Shown here: in pieces, positions 25,490-34,230 of the stretch
Layout of the letters: each line of letters begins with the position of its first letter
Numbering within the stretch: the first letter of the stretch is position 1
DNA from: Kribbella sp. ALI-6-A
GTDB lineage: Bacteria; Actinomycetota; Actinomycetes; Propionibacteriales; Kribbellaceae
DNA: 64,000 nucleotides
Direction: 5' to 3'
Assembly: GCF_001984195.1 (NCBI RefSeq)
Contig: NZ_MTQN01000011.1
Coordinates: forward strand, 868,001-932,000
The notes under the pieces: model-generated
Databases searched by the model: none
What the model was told of the DNA's origin: nothing
What the model saw: the letters and a program-made list of their open reading frames with translations, nothing else
Translations under genes and position numbers: made by a program

Positions 25490-25963
25490 TCAGCTCGCTT
25501 GCATCCAGGGCTGGGCGAGGACCGACTGGGGGTCGGAGTACTTGGGCTGGGACTGCTGGGTGGTCAGGTGCAGGCTCTCTTCCACCAGGCCGTAGAAGGT
25601 CTCGACCTCGCGGATCAGGTCGTCGGCCTCGCGGGTGGTGACGGCGCGCTCCAGGCCGGCCTCGGCGGCGGCGCGCTGGGCTGCGCCGGCGGCGAAGAAC
25701 GACGCCCACTCGGCGAACTCCGGGGCGACCTCGGCCAGCAGGACCCAGGCGTTGCGCTGGACGCGGCGCCTCGGGCCCGAGCGGACCGGGCGGGCCCGGA
25801 CGGCGAGCACCGCGGCGGCGACGCGCAGGGCGGCGACGTGGGCGCTGGAGTACTTGAGCAGGTGGTCGTTCGTCTCCCGTGCCTCGGCCAGGGCCGCGCG
25901 GGCCCGGGACAGGTCGCGGGTCGCCGACCCCGCGGCGGCCGGGGAAACCGGTGAAACGGTCAT
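25490..25963 (-). CDS. SAV_6107-family HEPN domain protein
   Basis: A 157-residue, all-helical protein of the actinobacterial SAV_6107 HEPN type. The region LLKYSSAHVAALRVAAAVLAVRARP and the C-terminal FYGLVEESLHLTTQQ are characteristic as I recall the family. HEPN proteins are often nucleic-acid binding or RNases; I cannot point to a clear Rx4-6H catalytic motif here, so activity is unknown. It overlaps the DUF6504 stop by four bases, making a two-gene operon. Confidence 0.8.
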   Translation of the reverse strand: MTVSPVSPAAAGSATRDLSRARAALAEARETNDHLLKYSSAHVAALRVAAAVLAVRARPVRSGPRRRVQRNAWVLLAEVAPEFAEWASFFAAGAAQRAAAEAGLERAVTTREADDLIREVETFYGLVEESLHLTTQQSQPKYSDPQSVLAQPWMQAS

Positions 25964-26319
25964 CGGTCACTCACCCTTTCCAGTTGCCAGCGGCCGGAGT
26001 CGGGGTCGTGCGCGAGGTCGAACATCTCGCGCCGGCCCTGCCGGCCGCAGCCTGCTTCCACGCGGAAGACCGCGCGCTGCGGCCCCCACTCGGAGTCCAA
26101 CACCCCGACGGCCGCGGATGATGCCCCCGCCATCGCGGTGGCGGTGGAACCGATGCCGGAGCCGATCACGCCGCGCTCCCACCAGGCGGCGGTCTCGGTC
26201 CAGTGCGCCTCGACCGAGCAGACCCGCCAGAGGCGTCCGCGCCAGAGGAACTGCTCCGGAGACTCGATGCCGTCCACGACGCCGGAACGCACCTCAACGG
26301 CTTCGTCGAACTCCCACAT
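25960..26319 (-). CDS. DUF6504 family protein
   Basis: A 119-residue protein starting MWEFDEAVEVRSG from ATG 26319, with AGGAGG about 9 nt upstream. It has conserved aromatic-rich motifs QFLWRGRLWRV and AHWTETAAWW typical of DUF6504. Function is unknown; as I recall, family members are often encoded near SOS or translesion polymerase genes. It is the first gene of a pair with the HEPN gene, and a LexA-type box lies about 200 bp upstream. An Ala/Gly-rich insertion occupies the middle. Confidence 0.8.
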   Translation of the reverse strand: MWEFDEAVEVRSGVVDGIESPEQFLWRGRLWRVCSVEAHWTETAAWWERGVIGSGIGSTATAMAGASSAAVGVLDSEWGPQRAVFRVEAGCGRQGRREMFDLAHDPDSGRWQLERVSDR

Positions 26320-26680
26320 GCTCCATCGCCTCCTGAGTGCGAACGTCTTCCCCTGGGCAGTGGCCCGGTGGGTGGGCGCCAGGTGGGGGTCGAGGTCCAC
26401 CACGGCGCCCGGCCCACCGGGACCACCGGTCACCGATGCGGCCGCAACTCCGCACCGGAGCCGAGCAGTTGTGCCGATCCCCTCGCACCGGGCTCCCGAC
26501 GAGCCCGGATCCGAGGCAATCGAACATCTGTTCGAACACTCACAGCGTAGCCCCGCCCGCCGACAGACGTCAACGGGCCGTAATCCCCGGCGCGCCCCAC
26601 GCCCGGCGCCTTCCGGCCAGACTGGTGCCACCCCTCCGTGGGCCCCACTCCGGACCGGACGAACGAGAGCGAGCGAACCG
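26320..26680. other. Divergent intergenic region with an SOS box
   Basis: The gap lies between the minus-strand DUF6504-HEPN pair and the plus-strand DM13 gene. It contains the LexA-type box at 26520-26535, a minus-strand TACGCT -10-like hexamer just upstream of it (plus AGCGTA, about 26544-26549), and a small GGGCTC/GAGCCC hairpin near 26490-26507. I see no convincing gene. Confidence 0.5.
26520..26535. promoter_or_regulatory. Perfect LexA (SOS) box
   Basis: TCGAACATCTGTTCGA is an exact 6+6 palindrome around four bases and fits the actinobacterial SOS-box consensus TCGAAC-N4-GTTCGA with no mismatch. It lies upstream of the DUF6504-HEPN pair and also upstream of the divergent DM13 gene; which of them it controls is not decided by the sequence. 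Confidence 0.8.
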
Positions 26681-27289
26681 ATGACCCCGAACCGCACGGT
26701 GATCGCCGTGGCCGCCGGTGCAGCCGTCGTCGCGGCAGCGGTCGCGCTGCCGTTGTTCCAGCCGTGGCGGGTGTTCACCGACACGGTCGTCGACGAGGCA
26801 CTGCCGGGCGGGCCGCCGGCGACGGTGTCCACCGCCGGTCCCGCAACGCCCGTCACCGCTTCTCCGTCCGTCATGCCCTCATCCTCACCGGCGCCACCGA
26901 CAATTTCCGGTGATCGGCCGAGCACGCCCGCCCAGGCGCCGGTCACGCTCGGTCAGGGGCGGCTGATCAGTCACGAGCACGACACCTCGGGCACGGTCGC
27001 GATCCTCCGACTGCCGAACGGCTCCCGCACCCTGCGGATCGAGGGTCTGGACACGTCGGACGGCCCGGACCTGAAGGTCTGGCTGAGCGACGCGCCGGTC
27101 CGCGAAGGCAAGGCCGGCTGGCACGTCTTCGACGACGGCAAGTACCACAACCTGGGCAAGCTGAAAGGCAACAAGGGCAGCCAGAACTACCCGATCCCGG
27201 CCGACGTCGACCTGTCCACGTTCAGCAGCGTCACGATCTGGTGCGACCGGTTCAACGTCTCGTTCGGTGCGGCCGAGCTGAAAACCTGA
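26681..27289 (+). CDS. DM13 domain exported protein
   Basis: Start ATG at 26681 gives 202 residues. An N-terminal membrane helix (about 6-26) anchors or exports the protein, a Ser/Pro/Thr linker follows (about 45-90), and the rest is a DM13 domain with GTVAILRLPNGSRTLRIEGL, DGPDLKVWLSD and the C-terminal VTIWCDRFNVSFGAAEL. DM13 domains are proposed to bind redox cofactors or metals with a conserved Cys, here the Cys in WCDRF. The physiological role is unknown. Confidence 0.85.
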   Translation: MTPNRTVIAVAAGAAVVAAAVALPLFQPWRVFTDTVVDEALPGGPPATVSTAGPATPVTASPSVMPSSSPAPPTISGDRPSTPAQAPVTLGQGRLISHEHDTSGTVAILRLPNGSRTLRIEGLDTSDGPDLKVWLSDAPVREGKAGWHVFDDGKYHNLGKLKGNKGSQNYPIPADVDLSTFSSVTIWCDRFNVSFGAAELKT

Positions 27290-27326
27290 TGCTTCACCGA
27301 GCGTCACGCCTCTAGGGTCGGGACGC

Positions 27327-28352
27327 ATGACGGCCTTCACCCCGGCCCGCGAGCTCGGCCGCGGCTTCCACACCGACGTGATCCGTCCGCTGCTCGGCAC
27401 CACCCCGTACGCCGCGGGCCTGCTCGGCTGGGGTTCCGACGTGCTCGGGTACGACACGCAGCGATCCACCGACCACGGCTGGGGCCCCCGGCTGCATGTG
27501 TTCGTGGACGACAGCGACGTCGAGCGGGTCAAGGAACTGGTCGAGCAGAACCTGCCGGACGACTACCGAGGCCACCCCGTCCGCTTCGGCTGGGACACCC
27601 AGCATCCGGTCCACCACATCACCGTGACGACCGTCGCCGACTGGCTCGTCGACCTGCTCGGCTTCGACGCCACCACGGACCTCAGTACGGCGAACTGGCT
27701 GATCACCCCGCAGCAGAAGCTGCTCGGCGTCGTCGCCGGAGCCGTGTACGCCGACGACGGGCGGCTCCAGCCGATCCGCGACACCCTCCGCTGGTACCCC
27801 GACGACGTCTGGATCTGGATGCTCGCCTGCCAGTGGTCCCGGATCGCCCAGGAGGAACCGTTCGTCCAGCGCACGTTCGAGGTCGGCGACGAGCTCGGCT
27901 CCCGCATCCTCGCCGCCCGGCTGGCCCGCGACGTGATGCGCCTTGCGCTGCTGATCGACCGCACCTACGCGCCGTACTCCAAATGGCTCGGTACGGCGTT
28001 CAGCCGGCTCGACCACCCCGACAAGCTCGACCAGGCGCTGGCCGCGGCCGTCAGCGCCCAGGATCAAGTCGATCGCGAGCACGCACTCGTCACGGCGTAC
28101 GAACTGGTGGCGCGGCGGCACAACGAGCTGGGCGTCACCGACCACGTCGATCCGACGCCGAGGCAGTTCCACGAGCGCCCGGCGACCGTGCTGGACGCCG
28201 GGCGGTTCGCCGAGGCCTGCGTGACGCGAGTACAGGACTCCCGCCTGCGGGAGCTCGAGCTGGTCGGCTCGATCGACCAGTTCGCCGACAACACCGATCT
28301 GCTCAGCAACCCGGCAGCGTACCGGCGTCTGATCACCGTCTTCGAGAAGTAA
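27327..28352 (+). CDS. DUF4037 domain protein
   Basis: A 341-residue protein with the nucleotidyltransferase-like DUF4037 layout: an N-terminal GWGSDVLGYDTQRSTDHGWG region that corresponds to the GS...DxD site, and a helical C-terminal half with GVVAGAVYADDGRLQPIRDTL. Substrate and reaction are unknown. TAGGGT (27313-27318) is 8 nt before the ATG, so the transcript may be nearly leaderless. The deacylase gene follows 10 nt after its stop, with its own -10-like hexamer. Confidence 0.8.
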   Translation: MTAFTPARELGRGFHTDVIRPLLGTTPYAAGLLGWGSDVLGYDTQRSTDHGWGPRLHVFVDDSDVERVKELVEQNLPDDYRGHPVRFGWDTQHPVHHITVTTVADWLVDLLGFDATTDLSTANWLITPQQKLLGVVAGAVYADDGRLQPIRDTLRWYPDDVWIWMLACQWSRIAQEEPFVQRTFEVGDELGSRILAARLARDVMRLALLIDRTYAPYSKWLGTAFSRLDHPDKLDQALAAAVSAQDQVDREHALVTAYELVARRHNELGVTDHVDPTPRQFHERPATVLDAGRFAEACVTRVQDSRLRELELVGSIDQFADNTDLLSNPAAYRRLITVFEK

Positions 28353-28362
28353 GGTCACGCAC

Positions 28363-28833
28363 GTGAGCACTCATCCCAACGTCCAGCGAGTCGCGGACGC
28401 ACTGGCAGCCGCCGGCGCCACCGTTGAGATCCGGATCCTCGACGAAGCAGTGCCGACCGCGGCTGCCGCGGCCGCGGAGCTCGGCTGCGAGGTCGGCGCG
28501 ATCGCGAACAGCCTGATCTTCGACGGCGACGGCACGCCGGTACTGATCCTCACCTCCGGCGCGCACCGGGTGGACACCGCGAAGCTCGCCGCCGAGCTCG
28601 GACTGACCAAGCTCAAGCGAGCCACCCCGGACTTCGTGAAGCAGCACACCGGCCAGGCGATCGGCGGCGTCGCACCGGTCGGTCACCCGGCGCCGGTCCG
28701 CACGCTCGTCGACACCGCCCTCGACCAGTACGACGTGGTCTGGGCGGCAGCCGGCATCCCGCACTCGGTCTTCCCGACCACGTACGACGAGCTGCTGCGT
28801 CTCACCAACGGCACCCCGGTGGTCGTCAATTAG
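28363..28833 (+). CDS. YbaK/EbsC-family aminoacyl-tRNA deacylase
   Basis: A 156-residue protein of the YbaK/ProX editing family, which hydrolyses mischarged tRNAs in trans. Motifs include ELGCEVGAIANSLIF, the LTSGAHRVD segment and the conserved GGVAPVGHP. Start GTG at 28363 is 7 nt after TAAGGT (28350-28355), so it is probably leaderless and has its own promoter at the end of the DUF4037 gene. Exact tRNA specificity cannot be read from the sequence. Confidence 0.87.
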   Translation: MSTHPNVQRVADALAAAGATVEIRILDEAVPTAAAAAAELGCEVGAIANSLIFDGDGTPVLILTSGAHRVDTAKLAAELGLTKLKRATPDFVKQHTGQAIGGVAPVGHPAPVRTLVDTALDQYDVVWAAAGIPHSVFPTTYDELLRLTNGTPVVVN

Positions 28834-28837
28834 CCCG

Positions 28838-29446
28838 CTGGAGCACGTCTACTGGATCGGCGGCGGCAGCGGCGCCGGCAAATCGACCGTTGCCCAGCGC
28901 ATCGCCGCCGAGCACGGCCTGCGCTACTACTCGACCGACGACGCAATGAGCGACCACGCCGCCCGCAGTACGCCGGACAGCGCGCCGGAGCTGCATCGCT
29001 TCCTGGCCATGGACATGGACGAGCGCTGGGCGACCCGCTCCCCCGACGTGATGCTGGAGACGTTCCACTGGTTCCGCGGCGAGGGCTTCGAGCACATTGT
29101 CGAGGACCTGACCGCCACCCCCGAGCCGGTGGTCGCCGAAGGCTTCCGCCTGCTCCCGGAACTCGTCGCGCCACTCCTTGCCAACAGCAACCAAGCCGTC
29201 TGGCTGCTCCCCACTCCGGAGTTCCGCCGGCACGCCTTCGACACCCGCGGCACCACCTGGCACCTCGCGAACACCACCGGCGACCCGACCCGGGCCCTCG
29301 GCAACCTCCTCACCCGCGACCACCTGTTCACCACCCGCCTGGCCGAGCAGACGAAAGCCCTGCACCTGAACGCGATCCAGGTCGACGGCGGCCGGACCGA
29401 GGACGAGCTGTGTCAGGCGATCGCGGGGATCTTCTTCCGCAAGTAG
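28838..29446 (+). CDS. P-loop kinase-like protein with probable CTG start
   Basis: The frame contains Walker A GGGSGAGKST right at its N-terminus, then STDDAM, MLETFHWFRGEGF and VVAEGFRLLPELV, a kinase/shikimate-kinase-like fold found in actinobacteria. The first ATG in frame (28946) would remove the whole P-loop. Upstream there is no ATG, GTG or TTG in frame before the YbaK stop, so a CTG at 28838 (protein LEHVYWIGGGSG...) is the likely start; ATT at 28829 is another candidate. Its 3' end overlaps the convergent nucleotidyltransferase gene by 34 bp. Confidence 0.75.
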   Translation: MEHVYWIGGGSGAGKSTVAQRIAAEHGLRYYSTDDAMSDHAARSTPDSAPELHRFLAMDMDERWATRSPDVMLETFHWFRGEGFEHIVEDLTATPEPVVAEGFRLLPELVAPLLANSNQAVWLLPTPEFRRHAFDTRGTTWHLANTTGDPTRALGNLLTRDHLFTTRLAEQTKALHLNAIQVDGGRTEDELCQAIAGIFFRK

Positions 29447-30138
29447 GTACGCGTCAGTTCGGCGCGGTGCAGGCGCCAGCTGACCGAGTTGTCGAGCGCA
29501 CCGCCGTACCGGCGGCGGCGGATGTCGTTCACCACGGCCGACGGCGCGTCCAGGGCGATCAGGCGGTCGAGCGCCTCGCCCTTGGTGATCAGCGCGCCGG
29601 TCCGCAGCGTGGCCTCGGCGCGGGCGAGCGTGACCAGCCCGAGGTCGACCCAGATGTCCCGCCGCCACGGCGCACGCTTCCTGGTGACCGGGTACCAGAA
29701 GGTCAGCAGGTCACGGCGGACGAAGGCGGCCAGCTCCTCGTCGGTGGTTGCCGGGAGCAACGACGAGGGAGGTGGGCCGGTCAGCGCCCGGTCGCCCAGC
29801 GACAGCTCGCGCCGGGTGACCGGGGTCACCGGACGACTGAAGTATCGCTCCTGCGCGAAGGTCGGGTGCCGAAGCGCAGCGTCGGCCAAGGCATCGCGAG
29901 GCAGATACGTGCAATGCAGCCGGCGCCCGAGCGGCGAGTCCAGGGACCGGTGGATCCGCTTGATCGTCGCCGGATCCGCCGGTCCGGAGGTCACGCACAC
30001 CAGGTCCAGGTCACTGCGGGACGGGACGAAGTCACCGAGAGCCAGCGAGCCGTGCACCCAGATCGCCTCGACCGGGAGCACCTCGCGAGCGGACGCGACG
30101 AAGCCGTCCAGCAGCGACTGGACGGCTTCGTCGGTCAT
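29413..30138 (-). CDS. ANT-type nucleotidyltransferase
   Basis: A 241-residue protein with the nucleotidyltransferase signature HGSLALGDFVPSRSDLDL (29-46), including the Gly-Ser and the two metal-binding Asp residues. A DUF4111-like C-terminal helical domain follows (TKGEALDRLIALD...). It resembles the aminoglycoside 3''-adenylyltransferase fold; resistance activity is not implied and the substrate is unknown. It starts 3 nt after the stop of the amidase gene on the same strand and overlaps the convergent kinase gene. Confidence 0.83.
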   Translation of the reverse strand: MTDEAVQSLLDGFVASAREVLPVEAIWVHGSLALGDFVPSRSDLDLVCVTSGPADPATIKRIHRSLDSPLGRRLHCTYLPRDALADAALRHPTFAQERYFSRPVTPVTRRELSLGDRALTGPPPSSLLPATTDEELAAFVRRDLLTFWYPVTRKRAPWRRDIWVDLGLVTLARAEATLRTGALITKGEALDRLIALDAPSAVVNDIRRRRYGGALDNSVSWRLHRAELTRTYLRKKIPAIA

Positions 30139-30141
30139 GCG

Positions 30142-32058
30142 TCAGACGGCCGGACGCAGGTCCACGTCGGCGGCCCGGACGTAGGCCATCCGGTGGCCGA
30201 ACCAGATCAGGTAGTACCGGTCCTTACCGAGAACCTGGACGTGGTCCGTCGGCGGCTGGCCGTCGAAGGTCGTGGCCCGGTAGTAGTCGGTCTCGATGGT
30301 CGCGTCGCCGACCGGGTAGGCCTGGCCCGCGCCGATCGAGTACTGCAGCGGGGTCACCGCCTGGTACGGGATCCCCTCCGGGTACGCCGACTGCTCCGGG
30401 TACGCGCGGCCGTAGACCGGCACGGACACCTTGCCCGGCTTAGGCTTGACCACGAGACCGGGCTTCGCGAAGGCGTCAGGCGCCGAGGCCGGGCTCTTGA
30501 ACCACGCCAGCGCGCCGAGGTACCACACGGCGACCCAGTCCCCCGAGCGCTGTGCCACGACGTACCGCGAACCAGCAGCCGCCCGAGCGCCGATGTCCGA
30601 CACCTGCGTCGTCGAGGCCGACGAACCCGGGCGCAGGCCGAGGTCCTTGACCAGCGGCGCGGCGTCGTCCGGGGCCTGTCGCAGGTAGACGAAGTTCGTG
30701 CCCTGCGGCGCGCACGTCGTCCCGGGGCCGGTGCAGTTGGTGACCACCTGCACGTTGTCGTCGAATCCGGGCTTGATCGTGACGATCGAGCCGGCCTTCA
30801 CCGGGAAGATCTGGTGCCCGTAGATCGGCGCGCCGAGCAGGTCGAAGTAGTGCTCCCAGTCCCAGTACGGTCCCGGGTCCCAGTGCATGCCGGCCACCGT
30901 GGACGGCAGCGTGCCGGGGATCTGGTCGTGGCCGATGATGTGCGCGCGGTCCAGCGGGATGTTGTTCTTCTTCGCCAGGTACTTCACCAGCCGGGCCGAG
31001 TTCCGGTAGAGCGCCTCGGTGTACCAGGTCGCGCCCTGGGCGGCGAAGCCCTCGTGCTCGATCCCGATGCTGTGCATGTTCACGTACCAGTTGCCGGCGT
31101 GCCAGGCGACGTCCTTGGCCTTCACGTGCTGCCAGGTGTAGCCGTCCGACGAGCGCATCGTGTACTGCCAGCTCACGTACGTCGGGTCCTGCACCAGGTT
31201 CAGCGTGCCCTGCCAGCTGGTCTCGGTGTCGTGGATGACGATGTAGTCGATCTTGCCGGTCTTCGGCCGGTTCGCCAGGTCGTGGTTGCCGTAGTCACCC
31301 GGCGCGGTCACCTGGTACGGCGCGGGCAGCCACTCGCAGTTCAGCTGAGTCGGGCACTCCACGTCCGACGCCGCCGTGTCCCGGGCAGCACCGGACAGCT
31401 TCAGCCGCGACAGCTGCTCGCGCTGCGGCGTCACCTTCAGCGCCGGCATGCTCACCTGCTGGCCGACGTTCGTCGTACGGGCCGCACCGCGGGCCAGGAT
31501 CGCGTAGACGTCGTCGGCGAAGGTCGAAGCGCCGACGCGGTCCGACGAGCCGGAGTACTGAGCGACGGCGGCGTACCAGTCGGCTGCAGAGGTGTCAGCA
31601 CCGACCGGCAGCCCCAGCGACTTCTGGTACGACGCCAGCAGCGCGGCACCACCCGCGACGTTGGCCGCCGCGTCGGTGCGCAGCGCAGCCGGGTCCAGCC
31701 CGGTCAGATCCGACGCGGTGTACAGAGTGCGCAGCGACTCACCCTTGGCCAGCTTCTGGCCGGAGGAGCGCTCCACCAGCTCACTGGGGTCGGCAGCGGT
31801 CAGGTGCATCGGGCCGAAGCCGCCCGACGTACTCGACTGGCCCTTGTGGTCGTCCCAGCGGGTCTCCGCGTACGAGACGGCCAGCAGCACGGACTCCGGT
31901 ACGCCGTACTGCTGCGCGGCCGACTGGAACGCGGCCGCCAGCCCAGGCGCCGGCGTGGCCGCGACCGCGGCGGGTGGAGCCCCGGACGACACGCCGGTCG
32001 CGGCTATGGGCAGCGCCAGCGCGGCCAGTGCGGCGAGAATCTTCGGACGACGACGCAT
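30142..32058 (-). CDS. Secreted N-acetylmuramoyl-L-alanine amidase, multidomain
   Basis: A 638-residue exported protein. ATG 32058 has AGGGAG 7 nt upstream and gives a signal peptide (MRRRPKILAALAALALPIAA). Next comes a lysozyme/transglycosylase-like segment (YGVPESVLLAVSYAETRWD, with a Glu and GGFGPMHL). A zinc amidase_2 domain (about 270-410) follows with ligand-bearing motifs YIVIHDTE, WHAGNW, IGIEHEG and IIGHDQIPG. The C-terminal third is SH3-like. It cleaves the stem peptide from MurNAc outside the cell. The start 28 codons upstream lacks a ribosome-binding site. Confidence 0.88.
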   Translation of the reverse strand: MRRRPKILAALAALALPIAATGVSSGAPPAAVAATPAPGLAAAFQSAAQQYGVPESVLLAVSYAETRWDDHKGQSSTSGGFGPMHLTAADPSELVERSSGQKLAKGESLRTLYTASDLTGLDPAALRTDAAANVAGGAALLASYQKSLGLPVGADTSAADWYAAVAQYSGSSDRVGASTFADDVYAILARGAARTTNVGQQVSMPALKVTPQREQLSRLKLSGAARDTAASDVECPTQLNCEWLPAPYQVTAPGDYGNHDLANRPKTGKIDYIVIHDTETSWQGTLNLVQDPTYVSWQYTMRSSDGYTWQHVKAKDVAWHAGNWYVNMHSIGIEHEGFAAQGATWYTEALYRNSARLVKYLAKKNNIPLDRAHIIGHDQIPGTLPSTVAGMHWDPGPYWDWEHYFDLLGAPIYGHQIFPVKAGSIVTIKPGFDDNVQVVTNCTGPGTTCAPQGTNFVYLRQAPDDAAPLVKDLGLRPGSSASTTQVSDIGARAAAGSRYVVAQRSGDWVAVWYLGALAWFKSPASAPDAFAKPGLVVKPKPGKVSVPVYGRAYPEQSAYPEGIPYQAVTPLQYSIGAGQAYPVGDATIETDYYRATTFDGQPPTDHVQVLGKDRYYLIWFGHRMAYVRAADVDLRPAV

Positions 32059-32205
32059 GTTCGATCTCCCTGATCTGGAGTGTGTGGCGGTCACACAGAC
32101 CGGCAGCCTGTTCACTCTCGGTCGAGGCGAAGCGGATGTCAACGGTTAACTAAAATTCGCGGCGCGACGTTCGTCGTTGACTGCGATCGAGTTCGGAGCA
32201 GCAGC

Positions 32206-32817
32206 ATGGAAGCCTTGCCGTTGGCCTTCACGTCCGGCTGGGCGAGCGGGATCAACGCCTACGCGTGCGTTCTGGTGCTCGGCCTGCTCGGCCGCTTCGC
32301 CGACGTCGACGACGTACCGGCGGCACTGACCGGCAACGGCGTCCTGATCGCCGCCGGCGCGCTGTTCCTGATCGAGTTCGTCGCCGACAAGATCCCGTAC
32401 GTCGACTCCGCCTGGGACACCGTCTCGACGCTGATCCGGCCCACGGTCGGCGCGGTGATCGCCGCGCTGATGGCCGGCGACGCGAGCAACCTGGAGCAGG
32501 CCCTGGTCGCCACCACCGGCGGTGTGGTCGCGCTCGTCTCGCACCTGGTGAAGTCGAGCCTGCGGCTGGCGATCAACACCTCGCCCGAGCCGGTCACCAA
32601 CATCGCCGCCTCCTCCGGCGAGGACGTCGCCGTGCTCAGCGTGGTGTCGCTGGCCGCCTTCCACCCGACCGCCGCGCTGATCGTGGCCGCCGTACTGCTG
32701 GTGCTCGGTCTGATCGGCGTCTACCTCGCACTCCGCGCGATCCGGCGCGGCCTCGTCAGGTTCCGCGCCTGGCGGGAACAACGCAGCAATCCAGCGACTG
32801 GGAGCACCACCCTCTGA
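32206..32817 (+). CDS. DUF4126 membrane protein
   Basis: A 203-residue protein with five or six membrane helices. The DUF4126 signature MEALPLAFTSGWASGINAYA opens it and a conserved IEFVADKIPYVDSAWD follows. GGAG lies 7 nt before ATG 32206. Its stop overlaps the next gene as TGATG. Function is unknown; family members often sit next to isoprenoid or lipid genes, which fits the desaturase-like neighbour. Confidence 0.87.
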   Translation: MEALPLAFTSGWASGINAYACVLVLGLLGRFADVDDVPAALTGNGVLIAAGALFLIEFVADKIPYVDSAWDTVSTLIRPTVGAVIAALMAGDASNLEQALVATTGGVVALVSHLVKSSLRLAINTSPEPVTNIAASSGEDVAVLSVVSLAAFHPTAALIVAAVLLVLGLIGVYLALRAIRRGLVRFRAWREQRSNPATGSTTL

Positions 32818-34124
32818 TGTCCCGCGTGATCGTCATCGGGGCCGGCCTCGCCGGTCTCGCCACCGCCGTCCGCCTGGCCAAGCTCGGCCACCAGGTCACC
32901 GTCTGCGAGGCCGAGGACCGTCTCGGCGGCGCCCTCGGCCGGGTCGAGGCCGACGGGTTCAGCTGGGACGCCGGCGCCGCCAGTACGACGCTGCCGGCCG
33001 CCCTGCGCGACCTGTTCCGCAAGTCCGGCCGGCCGATCGAGAGCCTGGTCCAGCTCGACCCCGTCACCACTCCGCGCCGGCACCTGTTCGGCGACGGCTC
33101 GGTCCTTGACCTGCCGGTCGGCGATCGCGCGGCCCAACTCGGGGCCTGGACCGACCTGGCGGGCGAGCAGACTGCTCAGCGCTGGACCGATCTGGTCGAC
33201 AGCTACAGCGAGACCTGGCAGGTCCTGCGCAAGACCTCGCTGGAGCCGCCGCTGATGGACCGGCTCCCCCTGCCCGCGATCCGCGAGCTGAAGCCCTGGC
33301 AGTCCCTGGAGACCGTCGCAGAGCGCCGGCTCGACGACGACCGGGCCCGGGCCGTCCTGCGCTACTACGCAACCCAGCAGGGCTCGGAGCCTCGGCTCAC
33401 GCCCGGGTACGTCGGCGTCTGGTCCTACCTGGAACGCACCTTCGGTCGCTGGACCGCCCCCGGTGGCTTCGGCGCCGTCGCGGACGCTCTGGCCCAGCGC
33501 GCGGCCGAGCGCAAGATCGACGTCCGCACCGGCGCCGAGGTGGCGAGCGTGACCACCCGGAACGGCGTGGTCACCGGCGTACGGCTCGCCGACGGGACCG
33601 AGCTGCCCGCCGACATCGTGGTGAGCGACATCGATCCACGCGTGCTCTACACCCAGCTCGTCGCCGACCCGGCGGCCAAGAAGGTCCGCAAGCAGGTCGA
33701 GCGCACGCACCAGGCCCAGGCGGCGTACGTCGTCCATCTCGGGCTGCGGGAGCCGTTGCCGGAGCTGCCGTTCGAGACCGTGCTGCACGGGACGCCGACG
33801 GTGACCGTGCGGACCGGCGGTCAGGCGCCGGCTGGGCACCAGGCGTGGTCCGTGCTGGTGCACGGCTACCCCACCGACGACGTCGTCGACCTACTGGTCG
33901 CCCGCGGGCTGCACATCCGGGACAAGGTCGTGTCCCGGCAGACGTCCGCCTCATGGTGGGCCGGGGTCGCCTGGGAGGGGTACCGGACCGCCCGCCGCCG
34001 GGCTGCGAACACCTCACCGGTGAAGGGCCTGTACTGCGTCGGCGCGGGCGCTCATCCCGGTGGTGGGGTGCCCGCGACGACGCTCGGCGCGGCGATCGTC
34101 GCCGACGCCGTCGGCAAGGCCTGA
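32817..34124 (+). CDS. Phytoene desaturase-like FAD oxidoreductase
   Basis: A 435-residue flavoprotein with the N-terminal dinucleotide fold VIVIGAGLAGLATAVRLAKLG followed by the GG motif ...RLGGALG. At the C-terminus is the carotenoid-oxidoreductase signature GLYCVGAGAHPGGGVPATTLGAA. It belongs to the CrtI/NAD(P)-binding amine-oxidase-like group. No other carotenoid genes are adjacent, so the substrate is open. It is translationally coupled to the DUF4126 gene by a 1-nt overlap. Confidence 0.82.
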   Translation: MSRVIVIGAGLAGLATAVRLAKLGHQVTVCEAEDRLGGALGRVEADGFSWDAGAASTTLPAALRDLFRKSGRPIESLVQLDPVTTPRRHLFGDGSVLDLPVGDRAAQLGAWTDLAGEQTAQRWTDLVDSYSETWQVLRKTSLEPPLMDRLPLPAIRELKPWQSLETVAERRLDDDRARAVLRYYATQQGSEPRLTPGYVGVWSYLERTFGRWTAPGGFGAVADALAQRAAERKIDVRTGAEVASVTTRNGVVTGVRLADGTELPADIVVSDIDPRVLYTQLVADPAAKKVRKQVERTHQAQAAYVVHLGLREPLPELPFETVLHGTPTVTVRTGGQAPAGHQAWSVLVHGYPTDDVVDLLVARGLHIRDKVVSRQTSASWWAGVAWEGYRTARRRAANTSPVKGLYCVGAGAHPGGGVPATTLGAAIVADAVGKA

Positions 34125-34230
34125 GGCCCAGGGCGGGACCGGCCTGGGGTCGGCCGGGACCGCGCACTAAGATTGATCGTTCATGTGTTCCGTGTCGGGG
34201 GAAAGCGCCCCGGCAGTAGAGAGGACCCCG

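Noticed and set aside
26294..26539. Small minus-strand ORF starting inside the SOS box
   Set aside because: Its first codons are the LexA palindrome itself, it has no ribosome-binding site, and its composition is low-complexity; the box is better explained as an operator.
29413..30138. Aminoglycoside resistance gene
   Set aside because: The nucleotidyltransferase motif is present, but similarity to characterised resistance enzymes cannot be judged here, so I call only the fold.
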